Part shown: one piece after another, positions 1-9,703 of the stretch
How positions within the stretch are numbered: position 1 is the first letter of the stretch
Layout: each line of letters starts with the position of its first letter
Assembly (NCBI GenBank): GCA_030446005.1
Contig: JASUSP010000001.1
Location: 1 to 64,000, forward strand
Source of the DNA: Tepidanaerobacteraceae bacterium
Lineage (GTDB): Bacteria; Bacillota; Thermosediminibacteria; Thermosediminibacterales; Thermosediminibacteraceae
Length of the DNA: 64,000 nucleotides
Direction of reading: 5' to 3'
Position numbers and translations under genes: made by a program
The notes under the pieces: model-generated
Database searches by the model: none
Told to the model about the DNA's origin: nothing
What the model saw: the letters and a program-made list of their open reading frames with translations, nothing else

Positions 1-80
1 CCTCCGGTACGCTTAGATCATAACACAACCGGAGAAGAATAGCAAGCCGCCATTCATCCCCCGATTAAAATCGGGGGCAT
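1..80 (-). mobile_element. Probable end of an IS200/IS605-type element, continuing off the left edge
   Basis: Read leftwards, this stretch holds an imperfect palindrome: CCGCCA and TGGCGG arms around CCCCCGAT/ATCGGGGG with a TTTA loop (58-77). It is followed by a promoter-like pair, TTGCTA (40-45) and TATGAT (17-22), spaced 17 bp, and a CCGGAGG ribosome site (1-7) at the very edge. The sequence thus looks ready to express a gene starting just outside. A subterminal palindrome followed by GATGAATGGCGG and a leftward promoter resembles, from memory, IS200/IS605 ends. The transposase is not visible, so the assignment is inference. Confidence 0.4.
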
Positions 81-2454
81 TCTGGCGGATTTTTGTAAAA
101 TTCCTGCCATCTTTAAAAGTTAACAGATTACCTTCTATCAATTGCTTTTGCTGGGTATAAATCCTAACGTTATTACCCCTGATTTTAAAGCTGACGGCTC
201 CGTGAATGTCTGTTCTAAAAACTTTAATTTTGTTTTCTTCCAAAAGTTTTATAACTCTGGATGATGGATGCCCGAAACTGTTATTTTCCCCAACAGAAAT
301 TACCGCAACGTCAGGGTCTACTTTTTTTAAAAATTCTTCAGAAGTGGAAGTAGCACTCCCATGGTGAGCTATCTTCACCACATCCGCTTTCACATCGCAT
401 TCGGCTAAAACATCCCTTTCTCCCTCAAAGCCTAGGTCGCCGGTAAAAAGAAAACTCAGTCCTTTGTACATCATTTTCAGTACCACCGAATTGTCGTTGT
501 CGTCCTCAAAAAATTGGTGCTTCTTTGGGTTTAAAACGTGAAATACCGCATTCCCCACCCGGAAGGCATCGCCCCGGGACATTGCCAAAACGGGTATTTT
601 CTTTTTTTCGGCGAGCTCCGCCACCTTTCGATAAATCTCCGAACCATCCGGGTGGCCAATCACCACCGTCCCCACATTCATCTCTTCAAGTATCGACATG
701 AGCCCTCCGGCGTGGTCAGAATCAAAATGGGTGAAAACCGCCACATCAAGTTTTTGAACACCTTGTTCGTAAAGATATGGCAAAACCACGTCCTTTCCGA
801 TGTCAAAGCTGCCCTTATAGTAAGCGGGCATTCCCCCTCCATCTATGAGCACCGTTCCGCCATCTTCAGTCCTTATGAAAATGCAGTCCCCCTGGCCGAC
901 GTCCAAAAAAGTCACTTCAAAGCCTGGACTTGTCGAAATCAGGCTTGCTAATACGATTAACAAGCAAAGACCGACAACGGCAAATTTATACCTTTTTTTA
1001 ATCCTTAAGGCTTCCACCGGTGCAAAAACTGCGTAAAGCAAAGTGATATAAGCTAAACCTGCAATAGGTCCCAAAGAAGGGACTGAAAAAGTGGCATAAG
1101 GTAGCTTCGATGCAAAAGTCGTTACCCAATCCATCAAAAAGACCAGCCATCCGGTAATCTTTACAATCGGTACGGCAAGAACCGGTATGAAATTTACAAG
1201 GCCTCCCAAAAATCCCCCTATCAGAGCCACTCCGGCTAGTGGCACTATGATGAAGTTCAGTAAAAAGCCTGCCAGGGATATTTTGTGAAAATAATACGCA
1301 AGGAAGGGGAAAAGCGGCAATTGCGCTGATACTAGGACCGCCAGGGAGTTGCGGAAAAAGGCAGGAACTTTATAAAAATATCGCTGTACGGGCTTAAAAA
1401 ATAGCACTAAACCAAGCGTTGCAGCAAAAGAAAGCTGAAAACTGGCCGAGAAAATATTGAAGCTGTTTGCCAAAAGCAGGATAAAACCTGCAAAACCCAG
1501 GCTGTTTAGCGGGTCGCTTTTCCTCCCGATTAATCTTCCCAGCATCACCACTTCAAGCATTAGAGCAGCCCTCAAAACCGGTGGCGACATCCCCGCCATT
1601 AGCGTATAAAATAAGACGGCTACGCTGCCAGCGATAAAACTTGCAGTCCGGGAAAGCTTAAAAAAATTCAGTATCCATCCCACACCCGCGTAGATTATGC
1701 CGACATTAGACCCCGAAGCCGTGAGTATGTGGAGGACACCCCCGTCGCCGAAAGCTTCCAAAACATCGTCCGGAATATCCCCCTTAAGTCCCAGCACTAT
1801 TCCTGAAAGCAGGGATGCCAGCCTGGGTGGGAGCGCCCGCCGGTATAAATTCTGTATCCTTTCCCTGAAATTTAAGGCGGATTTAACCAGCGGGTTTACG
1901 TTACCCTTCCCTAAATACTTCATTTCCCGGGAAAACATGGTCGCCGTTATGCCCTTTTGCGCAAGGTACGCCCTGTAGTCGAACCCGCCGGGATTATCGT
2001 AATTTCGCGGCAGCCTGAGATCCCCGGAAAATTCCGCCACATCGCCGTAATTCAATAGCTTATTCGAATCCTTACGGGCGAGCGTTACCCGAATTTTGCC
2101 CGGAGCTTTAACGTATCTGCCGTCCTGCAAAATATATAATGTCTCGACTTCGTAGGTTACTTTTGTATCGTCTATTTCCGGAGGTGATACCACAGTGCCG
2201 ATTACGGTTCTATAACTTCCCGCATAGTCTGCTATGGTGCCTTCCATCCTGGCGGAGTAGAAATTATGGTATAAAGCCCCTAGGGCAAATATTATAATTC
2301 CCAGGAGAACCGTTTTCCGAAAGTCCCTTGAAAAAAAATAAAGGCTAAAGCCGGATATAAGTAATAGGACAAAGGGCCATAAAATTCTTATGTATTCTCC
2401 AGCAACGATGCCCGATGCGAAAAATATAAAGGTAAATAAAAAGGGGCGGTACAT
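13..2454 (-). CDS. comEC: ComEC/Rec2 competence DNA channel
   Basis: This 813-residue membrane protein fits the ComEC/Rec2 family, which carries single-stranded DNA across the membrane during natural transformation. Hydrophobic N-terminal segments are followed by a soluble domain (about 100-180), the multi-helix Competence core (about 215-510), and a C-terminal metallo-beta-lactamase domain with FLDVGQGD, HFDSDHAGG and the late AHHGS motif. All regions expected for a full-length protein are present. The normal end seems to lie near IYTQQK. The last 35 to 40 residues run through a palindrome and the probable insertion-element end at the left edge, so the tail may be an acquired extension. No other competence gene is nearby. 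Confidence 0.93.
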   Translation of the reverse strand: MYRPFLFTFIFFASGIVAGEYIRILWPFVLLLISGFSLYFFSRDFRKTVLLGIIIFALGALYHNFYSARMEGTIADYAGSYRTVIGTVVSPPEIDDTKVTYEVETLYILQDGRYVKAPGKIRVTLARKDSNKLLNYGDVAEFSGDLRLPRNYDNPGGFDYRAYLAQKGITATMFSREMKYLGKGNVNPLVKSALNFRERIQNLYRRALPPRLASLLSGIVLGLKGDIPDDVLEAFGDGGVLHILTASGSNVGIIYAGVGWILNFFKLSRTASFIAGSVAVLFYTLMAGMSPPVLRAALMLEVVMLGRLIGRKSDPLNSLGFAGFILLLANSFNIFSASFQLSFAATLGLVLFFKPVQRYFYKVPAFFRNSLAVLVSAQLPLFPFLAYYFHKISLAGFLLNFIIVPLAGVALIGGFLGGLVNFIPVLAVPIVKITGWLVFLMDWVTTFASKLPYATFSVPSLGPIAGLAYITLLYAVFAPVEALRIKKRYKFAVVGLCLLIVLASLISTSPGFEVTFLDVGQGDCIFIRTEDGGTVLIDGGGMPAYYKGSFDIGKDVVLPYLYEQGVQKLDVAVFTHFDSDHAGGLMSILEEMNVGTVVIGHPDGSEIYRKVAELAEKKKIPVLAMSRGDAFRVGNAVFHVLNPKKHQFFEDDNDNSVVLKMMYKGLSFLFTGDLGFEGERDVLAECDVKADVVKIAHHGSATSTSEEFLKKVDPDVAVISVGENNSFGHPSSRVIKLLEENKIKVFRTDIHGAVSFKIRGNNVRIYTQQKQLIEGNLLTFKDGRNFTKIRQNAPDFNRGMNGGLLFFSGCVMI

Positions 2455-2594
2455 AGCCCTGCCTCCCCTGTTACCTATTCAATTCTTAAAGAACGGTTTA
2501 TTTTTATAATACATAAATTTTCAAAAAAGAACAACAGATTTTATTGTATTTTTTCTCATGAAGCTTATCGTCAGAGTTAAAACCTTTGTGTGAT

Positions 2595-3875
2595 TTAGTG
2601 TTGTTTTTTGAATTGAAGGTAATTTGGCGAAAGATGCTCTAGAAAGTTATTTATCTTATAGAAACATCCTTCCACATAACCTGCTTCTTTGAATAATCCT
2701 TTCTTTTTTAGATAATCCGTATATTTTTCTACAAACTTTTCATCAAAAAGTTCCTCTAACGAATTTATAATTGTTTCGCGATAATCTATTTTTTTAGGTA
2801 GGTTCTCGATGAAATTCTTGATGTAGGAGATGTAAATTTTATAGAGAAAATCAAGTTGAGCCGGTGTTAAAGGTGTTAAAAGAAAAATAGAAAAACTGAG
2901 CATATTTTCCATTTCTTCTTTATCTTTCTTTTCTTTTTTAATACGCTCCATTTCTTCCGATATCCATTTTTCGATACCGGCCAAAAAATATTCAAGCATC
3001 CCTTCTTTTATCCCCGCCACAAAAAATTCCGGCGATACTATTCGCTCGATACCAACCTTTTCCATTTTATCCTGCGTATTTAAGGAATTCTTGACATAGA
3101 TTTCTGCAAGACCAGAATAAATCGAATAAAGGGGAAGCTCCACTCGTTCGATTTCGGAAATCATCCTTTCCATTTCATTTTCATATAACAGTTTCAGGTG
3201 TTCGCCGGAATAATGCAAAAAATTAGGAGTTTCCATCGATATCTCTTCAAATACTTTTCTTAATTTTTTCATATCCGTAACTTTTTCGGTTACAAGTTCC
3301 CACAACTTCTCGTTGCACTCTACTATCTCGTCTTTTGAAACTTCATAAACACACCTTATAAAATCACGAACATGACCTTCTTCCGCCGCAATACTTATGG
3401 CCCATAAAATCACTTTCATCTCTTCCCTTGAATATTCGTCATACCTAATAGACCTTGCGATTCGAAGGAGTAAAGTCTCAACAAAGTCTTTTTCGAAAAT
3501 TTTTTGCATTTTTTCTCTTTCATTCTTCGCAAACATTTCACCTGGAACTCTTACCATCTTTAAACCGGACTTTTGCCTTAGGAGATCCTTAAAACTCTCG
3601 CTGAAGTCAACTTCTTCGTCTTCCTCTTCCATCCACGCTTCCATCATTAATTCCATAATGTCTGAAGTATCTAAAACCTTATTTCCTAATTTAAAACCGA
3701 GTAAAGCAGAAATCACATTAACTATGGATAAACCCGTAGCCGTAAACATTCCTTCGTATTCTTTTAATATTTCCCGCTTAATTTCTTCCACCCTGTCCAT
3801 ACAACATTTTTTATACTTCTTTCCGCTACCGCAGGGGCACTTGTCGTTTCTGTCAACTTCAAAAAGGCGCATCAT
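2595..3875 (-). CDS. SEC-C motif protein of unknown function
   Basis: A zinc-binding SEC-C motif, CPCGSGKKYKKCC, lies at the extreme N-terminus (about residues 13-25). In SecA the same motif sits at the C-terminus and contacts SecB or ribosomes. The remaining 400 residues are Glu/Lys-rich, helical and strongly charged, with no domain I recognise and no membrane segment. Base composition is visibly AT-richer than the flanking genes, with long A/T runs, which suggests a recently acquired gene. It stands alone: the next gene downstream is comEC 140 bp away, and upstream lies a broken TPR gene. The function is unknown; only the SEC-C assignment is firm. Confidence 0.75.
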   Translation of the reverse strand: MMRLFEVDRNDKCPCGSGKKYKKCCMDRVEEIKREILKEYEGMFTATGLSIVNVISALLGFKLGNKVLDTSDIMELMMEAWMEEEDEEVDFSESFKDLLRQKSGLKMVRVPGEMFAKNEREKMQKIFEKDFVETLLLRIARSIRYDEYSREEMKVILWAISIAAEEGHVRDFIRCVYEVSKDEIVECNEKLWELVTEKVTDMKKLRKVFEEISMETPNFLHYSGEHLKLLYENEMERMISEIERVELPLYSIYSGLAEIYVKNSLNTQDKMEKVGIERIVSPEFFVAGIKEGMLEYFLAGIEKWISEEMERIKKEKKDKEEMENMLSFSIFLLTPLTPAQLDFLYKIYISYIKNFIENLPKKIDYRETIINSLEELFDEKFVEKYTDYLKKKGLFKEAGYVEGCFYKINNFLEHLSPNYLQFKKQH

Positions 3876-3926
3876 TTACATTCCCTCGCTTTAATCATGA
3901 TTCTCAAATAAAATCTCCTGAAGGGA

Positions 3927-4376
3927 CTACCTGAGTTCCACGGGTATGGTGGCTATTTTATAGGTTCGGCCTCCTAACTTTGCCCTGCCCACCATTACCA
4001 AAGCTCTGGACCATAGAGTGCCAAGAGAAGACTCTGGAGGCCGCTCGGCCCAGAAAAAGCCATCTCCCTGCATGGAGCCGAACTTGCGGGTTTCGGCGTT
4101 CCAACCTGCTATATCCACCACGTTGAAGCAAGTACTTTAAAAGCTCCCTCTCTTCACTCCCCAAATATCGTAAAGCCTTTTTAAGGTTCTCTCGCCTCAG
4201 GAGGAAATAACCTGTAGCAATTGGCGCTCCAGAGTTAACGCCAGATTATTCCGCACAAAAACGCTGTCCTCGTATCCAAGAACCTGGTTGAACTTATCTT
4301 TGGCTTCCTCTATTTTACCCTCATTTAATAACTTTCTGCCTCTATCGTATAGCTTTGCCAGCTTTTCTCTATCCAT
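3927..4376 (-). pseudogene. Broken TPR-repeat gene
   Basis: A frame opens at 4376 with a good GGGGAG ribosome site and encodes a helical repeat typical of tetratricopeptide proteins (GKIEEAKDKFNQVLG, then RNNLALTLE). It stops after 58 residues. The reading continues in a second frame from about 4225 (FLLRRENLKKALRYLGSEER) and in a third from about 4110 to 3927 (WNAETRKFGSMQGDG to IPVELR). Two shifts are therefore needed to restore one protein of about 150 residues. The C-terminal part is rich in beta-type sequence and not recognised. The gene is the last member of the decaying peptide-use cluster to its right. Confidence 0.6.
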
Positions 4377-4496
4377 CGCGGGGCTCCCCTTTATTTTGGT
4401 TCCATACAGAGATTCTTGGTATATTATATCATAAAAAACGTCTTTATGTCTTCCATATTGGGTTTGCTGATTTATCGTTCGTCAATCAGCCATCTT

Positions 4497-6090
4497 TCAC
4501 CTTCTCCTCAACACCACCCCCGGCCTTTCTCCGGTGAATTGCTCATTCAAGATCACCGGTACGCCGTTGACAAGTACGTGGACCATCCCTTTGGAGTAAT
4601 GATGTGGGTCACCGTAGGCGGAGCTGTAATCTATGTTCCAGTAATCGAACACAGCTATGTCGGCCTTAAATCCGGGCTTGAGCACCCCCCCTGTCATGAA
4701 GGCCCAATTTCCAGGCAGGAAGGTAAGTCATCTTCTTTACCGCCTCTTCCAGCGAAAGGAGATTTTCTTCGCGGACGTAAGAGGATATTACTTTTCTGAA
4801 AGTCATATAGCCCCGGGGATGGGGTTTGCCCTCGCCGAACTCTAATATCTCCGAATCGCTGCAGACCATAGAAAGGTCATGTTTTATTATGTAGCGGACG
4901 TCATCCTCGCTCATCCCTCCTGCTAAAACATAAATATCCCTGTCTTTTTCCAAAAGGTGGAATATAGTGTCGTAAGGGTCCATCTCTAAAATTTTGGATA
5001 TTTCGGCGATGGACTTTCCTTCGAATTCCTTAAATTTTTCTGAGGAAGAAATAATCAACCCATCAAAACCGGCGTCCAGTATGATGTTTTCAAAATCGTA
5101 GCTGGGCCTTGAAAGTTCGGACCTAAACCTCTCCCGCACATCTTTTTTTGCTATCTGTTCTTCAAAGGCCTGTCCCCTTATCCAGCTGGGCAAGCAGTCG
5201 TAAAGTCCCGTGTTAGCAAAGGTGCACGGATATACGTCGCAGGTGACCTCCACTCCCCGGCGGCGGTAATACTGCATGAGGTCGAGGGTTGTTTTTATAA
5301 GGCCCCAGTTCCTTTTGCCGGAAGCCTTGTGATGGGAGATTTGCACCCTAACGCCGGTCTTTTTGCCCACTTCTATGGCTTCCATTACCGCATCGACAAG
5401 TAAGTCCGATTCATTTCTTATGTGGGTCGCGTATATACCCCGATATTCTTTCACTACCGAACATAGCTCTGCAATCTCGTTCGTATCGGCGAAAATGCCG
5501 GGGTCATATATAAGGCCGGTGCTTATGCCGAAGGCCCCGCTTTCCATAGCTTCCGAAAGAACGCGCTTCATTTCATCCATTTCCTCTTTCGAAGGTTTTA
5601 CATCTTCCAAGCCCAGCACCGCTCCCCTGATATTGCCGTGACCCACCAGATTTGCTATATTCACGGCCTTTGGATATTTGTCCAAAATTTTCAGGTAAGC
5701 GCCGAAAGGCATGTTCTCGCTTTCCATTTCTAAAGGTAAATTCTTACCGAACACCTTTTCGAACATGCGGCGGTTTTTGGGCGTAAGCGGAGCCCCGCTG
5801 TAACCGCAGTTCCCGACAACCAGCGTGGTAACGCCCTGACTCAGGTAATTTGGGGCATCGGGCAGAAAGATTACCGAAAAATCGCTGTGGTTGTGGATGT
5901 CTATAAAGCCCGGCGCTGCAATAAGGCCGGTGCAATCCAGCTCCTTTTCGCCGTTTCCTTCAGCCTTGCCTACCAAGACAATCACATCACCTTTGATGCC
6001 GATGTCGCCGTAAAATGCCGGCGCATCTGTGCCGTCAAGGATTTTCAAGTTTTTCAAAAGCACATCATAGGTCTTTTTCAATCCGGACAT
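4497..6090 (-). pseudogene. N-acyl-D-amino-acid deacylase (D-aminoacylase), frameshifted
   Basis: The protein belongs to the amidohydrolase family that removes N-acyl groups from D-amino acids. Metal-ligand motif IHNHSD (H66, H68), NCGYSG, HIRNESD and SHHKASG are present. The main frame runs to a DRGGAQARI tail, while the family's C-terminal segment (GVLKPGFKADIAVFD to TGERPGVVLR) lies in the next frame. The break is at a run of seven G/C bases, 4685-4691. With six, the text reads HDRGVLKPGF, the normal family sequence. The lesion is a single-base insertion, either slippage or a sequencing error. Restored length would be about 530 residues. It follows the oligopeptide transporter genes, which fits uptake and cleavage of D-residue peptides. 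Confidence 0.85.
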
Positions 6091-6136
6091 TTGAAATTGT
6101 TCTCCTTTCTATAGTGTAATTTCTCAATTTTTTTTG

Positions 6137-7902
6137 TCACCATCTTACAATCCCCGAAAAATCCAGTTCTCCCGCCCTGTGGCAGGCCACAAAATGGCCG
6201 GTTTTAACCTCCCTGAGTTCCGGAATTTCCTCCCGGCATATCTTTTCGGCATACGGACATCTCGGATAGAGGCGACACCCCGGCGGCGGGTTTATAAGGC
6301 TGGGTGGGTCTCCCGAAAGCAGAAGTTTTTTCCGGCTTCTGCCTCTAGGAGAAAGGCTGGGAGCTGAAGATAAAAGTCCCGCCGTGTATGGATGAAGGGG
6401 ACTGCTGTAAATTTCGTCAACTTGAGCTATTTCCACAATCTTTCCCAAGTACATCACGCCAATTCGGTCGCTAACGTATCTCACCACCGAAAGGTTATGC
6501 GTTATGAAAAGATAGGTGAGGTTATACCTTTCCTGAATTTCCAGCAATATGTTCAATATCTGAGCTTGTACCGATACATCCAGCGCTGAAGTTGGCTCAT
6601 CGAGGACCATAAATTCCGGCTTTAAAACTAAAGCCCTCGCTATGCTCGCCCGCTGTTGCTGCCCTCCCGAAAGTTGATGCGGATAGCGGTTAAGAAGTTC
6701 CTTGCCCAGGGCCACTTTTTCAATAGTATCTTCCACTATCGCCTTGATTTCAGATTTTTTATATCCGTAAATTTCCAATGGCCGTTTAATGGAATCCAAA
6801 ATAGTGGCCCTGGGATTTAAGGATGCGGCGGGGTCCTGAAAAACCATGCTCATCCGCCGCCTTATGTCTTTTAATTCTCTTCCTTTTGCTTTAAAAATAT
6901 CCATGCCCTTAAAATAAATGGTGTTTTCTGTAGGGTCGGTAAGCCTCAACCGGTAGCAGAGGAAAAAATGTCCTTCACCTGCTTTTTTCAGCCGTGGCGC
7001 TATCTTCGAACATATCTCCATAGATTTCGGACATCGCGGATGAAAACTGCACCCTGCGGGCAGTTCGTATAAATTAGGAACACTGCCCGGAATGGTTTTC
7101 AGTCGACCCTGTTTTTTGGTTATTTTAGGGAGAGCTTCCATCAACAGTTGGGTGTAAGGATGGCGGGGTTTTTCAAAAATTTGTAAGACACTTCCTATCT
7201 CCACAATTTTCCCGGCATACATAACGCCCACCCTGTCGGCTAACTCCGCCACAATCCCGAAGTCATGGGTGATTACGAGGATGGAAGTGCCAAAAGTATC
7301 TTTTAAGTCTTTTATTATTTCCAGTATTTGCGCCTGAATCGTGACATCGAGGGCGGTCGTCGGTTCGTCGGCGATGAGAAGTTTGGGGTTTCTAGAAAGC
7401 ATCATGGCAATCATTACTCTCTGGCGCATACCGCCGCTTAATTCGTGAGGATAGCTTCGGGCCCTTTCGGCGGGGTCCGGAATCTTGACGTCTTTAAAAA
7501 TTTCAACGACTTTTTTCCAGGCCTCATCCCGCGGCACCCTGTCGAGAAGCACGGCCTCCGAAACCTGTATTCCCACAGGGTAGACGGGATTCAACGAATC
7601 TAGGGGGTTTTGAAAAATCATGCCGATTTCCTTACCCCTGACGGAAGACATCTCTTTTTCCTTCAACTTTACAAGGTCCTTTCCCCGAAAAATTATTTGG
7701 CCGCCAGTTATCGTGCAATTTTTAGGGACAAGCCTCATTATGCTCATAGCCGTCGTTGATTTGCCGCACCCGGATTCTCCTACAAGGGCGAAAATCTCGC
7801 CCTCTTTCACGTCAAAATTACATCGTCGACTGCCTGTACAGTTCCGCTTGTGGTTTTGAATACAACGGACAAGTTCTTCACCGAAAGAAGCGCGTCTTCC
7901 AC
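6137..7902 (-). pseudogene. Oligopeptide ABC ATPases DppD and DppF, fused and damaged
   Basis: The first domain is a DppD-type ATPase with Walker A GESGCGKST, signature LSGGMRQRV, Walker B LLIADEP and the C-terminal Cys cluster CSFHPRCP. It then passes directly, inside CYRLRLTDPT, into the middle of a DppF-type ATPase that keeps its Q-loop (VFQDP), LSGGQQQRA signature and Walker B. The start of DppF, including its Walker A, is missing: an in-frame deletion joined the two genes. The true start of DppD is GTG at 7902, seven bases after GGAGG, encoding VEDALLSVKNLSVVFK. One missing base near 7814-7820 puts that start out of frame with the rest. Two separate lesions make function unlikely. Confidence 0.85.
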
Positions 7903-7922
7903 CTTTGTTCCTCCTTTTTTTG

Positions 7923-8759
7923 CTACAATTTCAGCCTCGGGTCGAGGATATCTCTCAGGCCCTCACCTAAAAGATTGAAACCCAGGACCGTATAGACCAA
8001 GGCGATGCCAGGGAAAATGGAAATCCACGGAGCCTGCCTTATATAGTTCTTCCCTTCCGAAAGGATTAGGCCCCAGTCGGGAGAAGGCGGCTGGGCTCCG
8101 AGTCCCAGGAAACCAAGGGAAGTTGTGGAGAGAATTGCCTGGGGCAAGGTAAGCGTGGAAAGCACTATAATGGGCGAGAGCACGTTTGGAAGGATATACC
8201 GCAGTATTATGTTCAAATCTCCTTCGCCGAAAGCCCGCGCCGCTTCCACAAAAGGCATATTTTTTAATGCCTGAGTCTTCGCCCTCACGATTCGCGCAAA
8301 CTGCGCCCAGCTGACCGCCGCTATGGCGATGACTACGTTTATCAAACTGGGCCCCAGCATCGTTACGATTGCCAAGGCCATTACAAGAGGAGGCAGAGCC
8401 CACGTAAGGTCGGTTACGAACATAACGATTTTGTCAAATTTTTTTCCGTAATAACCCGCAAGAAGTCCCAAAGTTACTCCGATTAAACTTTCGACCAGGA
8501 CCACCACAAGGCCTACGCCCAATGCTATCCTGGTGCCGTAAATAACCCGGCTGAAAACGCACCGCCCGTACTGGTCGGTTCCGAAGGGAAACCGGGGCTG
8601 AGGAGCCCTCAAAGCCAACGAGACGTTCATCTCGTCGTAAGGGTGCGGTGCTATGGCATCGGCGAAAACTGCGACAACGGCCACGGTAAAGAGAATTATC
8701 AGCCCTGCCAAAAATACTTTGTTTCTTGTCAGCACTTTTACATCAAATTTCGCTCCCAT
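7923..8759 (-). CDS. Oligopeptide ABC transporter permease DppC
   Basis: This 278-residue inner-membrane permease has about six hydrophobic segments and the EAA-type loop (FVEAARAFGEGDLNIILRYI) that docks on the ATPase. An N-terminal OppC_N-like segment precedes the first transmembrane helix, and FGTDQYGR is typical of the DppC/OppC family. It appears intact. Its ATG overlaps the original stop of dppB in a TGATG arrangement, showing translational coupling in the ancestral operon. Because DppB and both ATPases are damaged, this copy probably no longer works as a transporter here. The substrate is inferred to be peptides from the neighbouring D-aminoacylase. Confidence 0.9.
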   Translation of the reverse strand: MGAKFDVKVLTRNKVFLAGLIILFTVAVVAVFADAIAPHPYDEMNVSLALRAPQPRFPFGTDQYGRCVFSRVIYGTRIALGVGLVVVLVESLIGVTLGLLAGYYGKKFDKIVMFVTDLTWALPPLVMALAIVTMLGPSLINVVIAIAAVSWAQFARIVRAKTQALKNMPFVEAARAFGEGDLNIILRYILPNVLSPIIVLSTLTLPQAILSTTSLGFLGLGAQPPSPDWGLILSEGKNYIRQAPWISIFPGIALVYTVLGFNLLGEGLRDILDPRLKL

Positions 8760-9703
8760 CAGCTTTCCCCCCTTATTTCCGCACGGATTCGCGGGTCAAG
8801 GCAGGCAGTTATGATATCTCCGGCAATGTTTGAAACCACCGTCAAAATCGCGATGATAAAAATTATTCCCTAGACTACCGGAAAATCCTGGGAAGATATG
8901 GCCGTCCACAATAGCCTTCCCATCCCCGGCCAGGAAAAAATTGTTTCGATGATTACTGCACCGCCAACAGTCCACGGAAGGTAAAGAAAGAACATGAGCG
9001 TAACAGGAATAAGCGCGTTTCTGAGCACGTGAAAAATAAGTACTCTTTTTTCGCTCAATCCTTTAGCGTAGGCGGTGGACACATATTTTTCGCGCAGGAC
9101 TTCCAGTACCTCGGAACGGGTCAGCCTCAGCGTGCTCGCCAAATTGGGCAGCGTCGCAGTCATCAAAGGCAAAATCAGAGAGCTCAAACCGTCGTAACCG
9201 GACACTGGCAAGAGTTTTAATTTCAAGCTGAAAATTAGGATCAAAAGTATCCCCAACCAGAAAGAGGGTATCGACCAAAAGATTATGGTGGATACCACCA
9301 CTATGCTGTCAAAAATGCTGTGTTCTTTATACGCTGCCATCAGCCCGATGGGTATGGCTATGATGTACTGGAAAATCAAAGAACCGCCGGCAAGAAGAAG
9401 GGTGTAAGGCAGTCTTTCCTGAATCAAGGTGATGACTTTCTGTCCCGTGGTGATGGAAGTGCCGAAATCCCCCTGCAAAATATGAAAAAGCCAGTAGAAA
9501 TACTGGACGTAAACAGGTTTATCAAGCCCCCAGTGTTTTTTAAGTTCCGCTATCTTTTCGGGCGGTATCCTGGGATTGGAAATGAGCTGGATTGGGTCTC
9601 CCGGCATGAGCTGCATGATGCAGAACAAAACTACCGTTACGACAAAAACAACGAATGCGCCGATTATTAGTTTCCTTACAGCATATTCCAACAAGTCGCT
9701 CAC
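8759..9703 (-). pseudogene. Oligopeptide ABC transporter permease DppB with premature amber stop
   Basis: The protein shows the DppB pattern: N-terminal helix, FCIMQLMPGDP, then a five- to six-helix permease domain ending IETIFSWPGMGRLLW. Translation stops at TAG (8870-8872) after QDFPVV. The same frame continues past the stop with GIIFIIAILTVVSNIAGD and LDPRIRAE to a TGA that overlaps the ATG of dppC, exactly where the family protein should end. A CAG to TAG change would explain the stop, since Gln is expected there. The loss removes the last transmembrane helix. The restored length is about 314 residues. The start overlaps the stop of the upstream beta-lactamase-like gene. Confidence 0.85.

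Noticed and set aside
13-2454. Overlapping plus-strand frames inside comEC
   Set aside because: They have no ribosome sites or recognisable proteins and mirror the codon pattern of comEC on the other strand.
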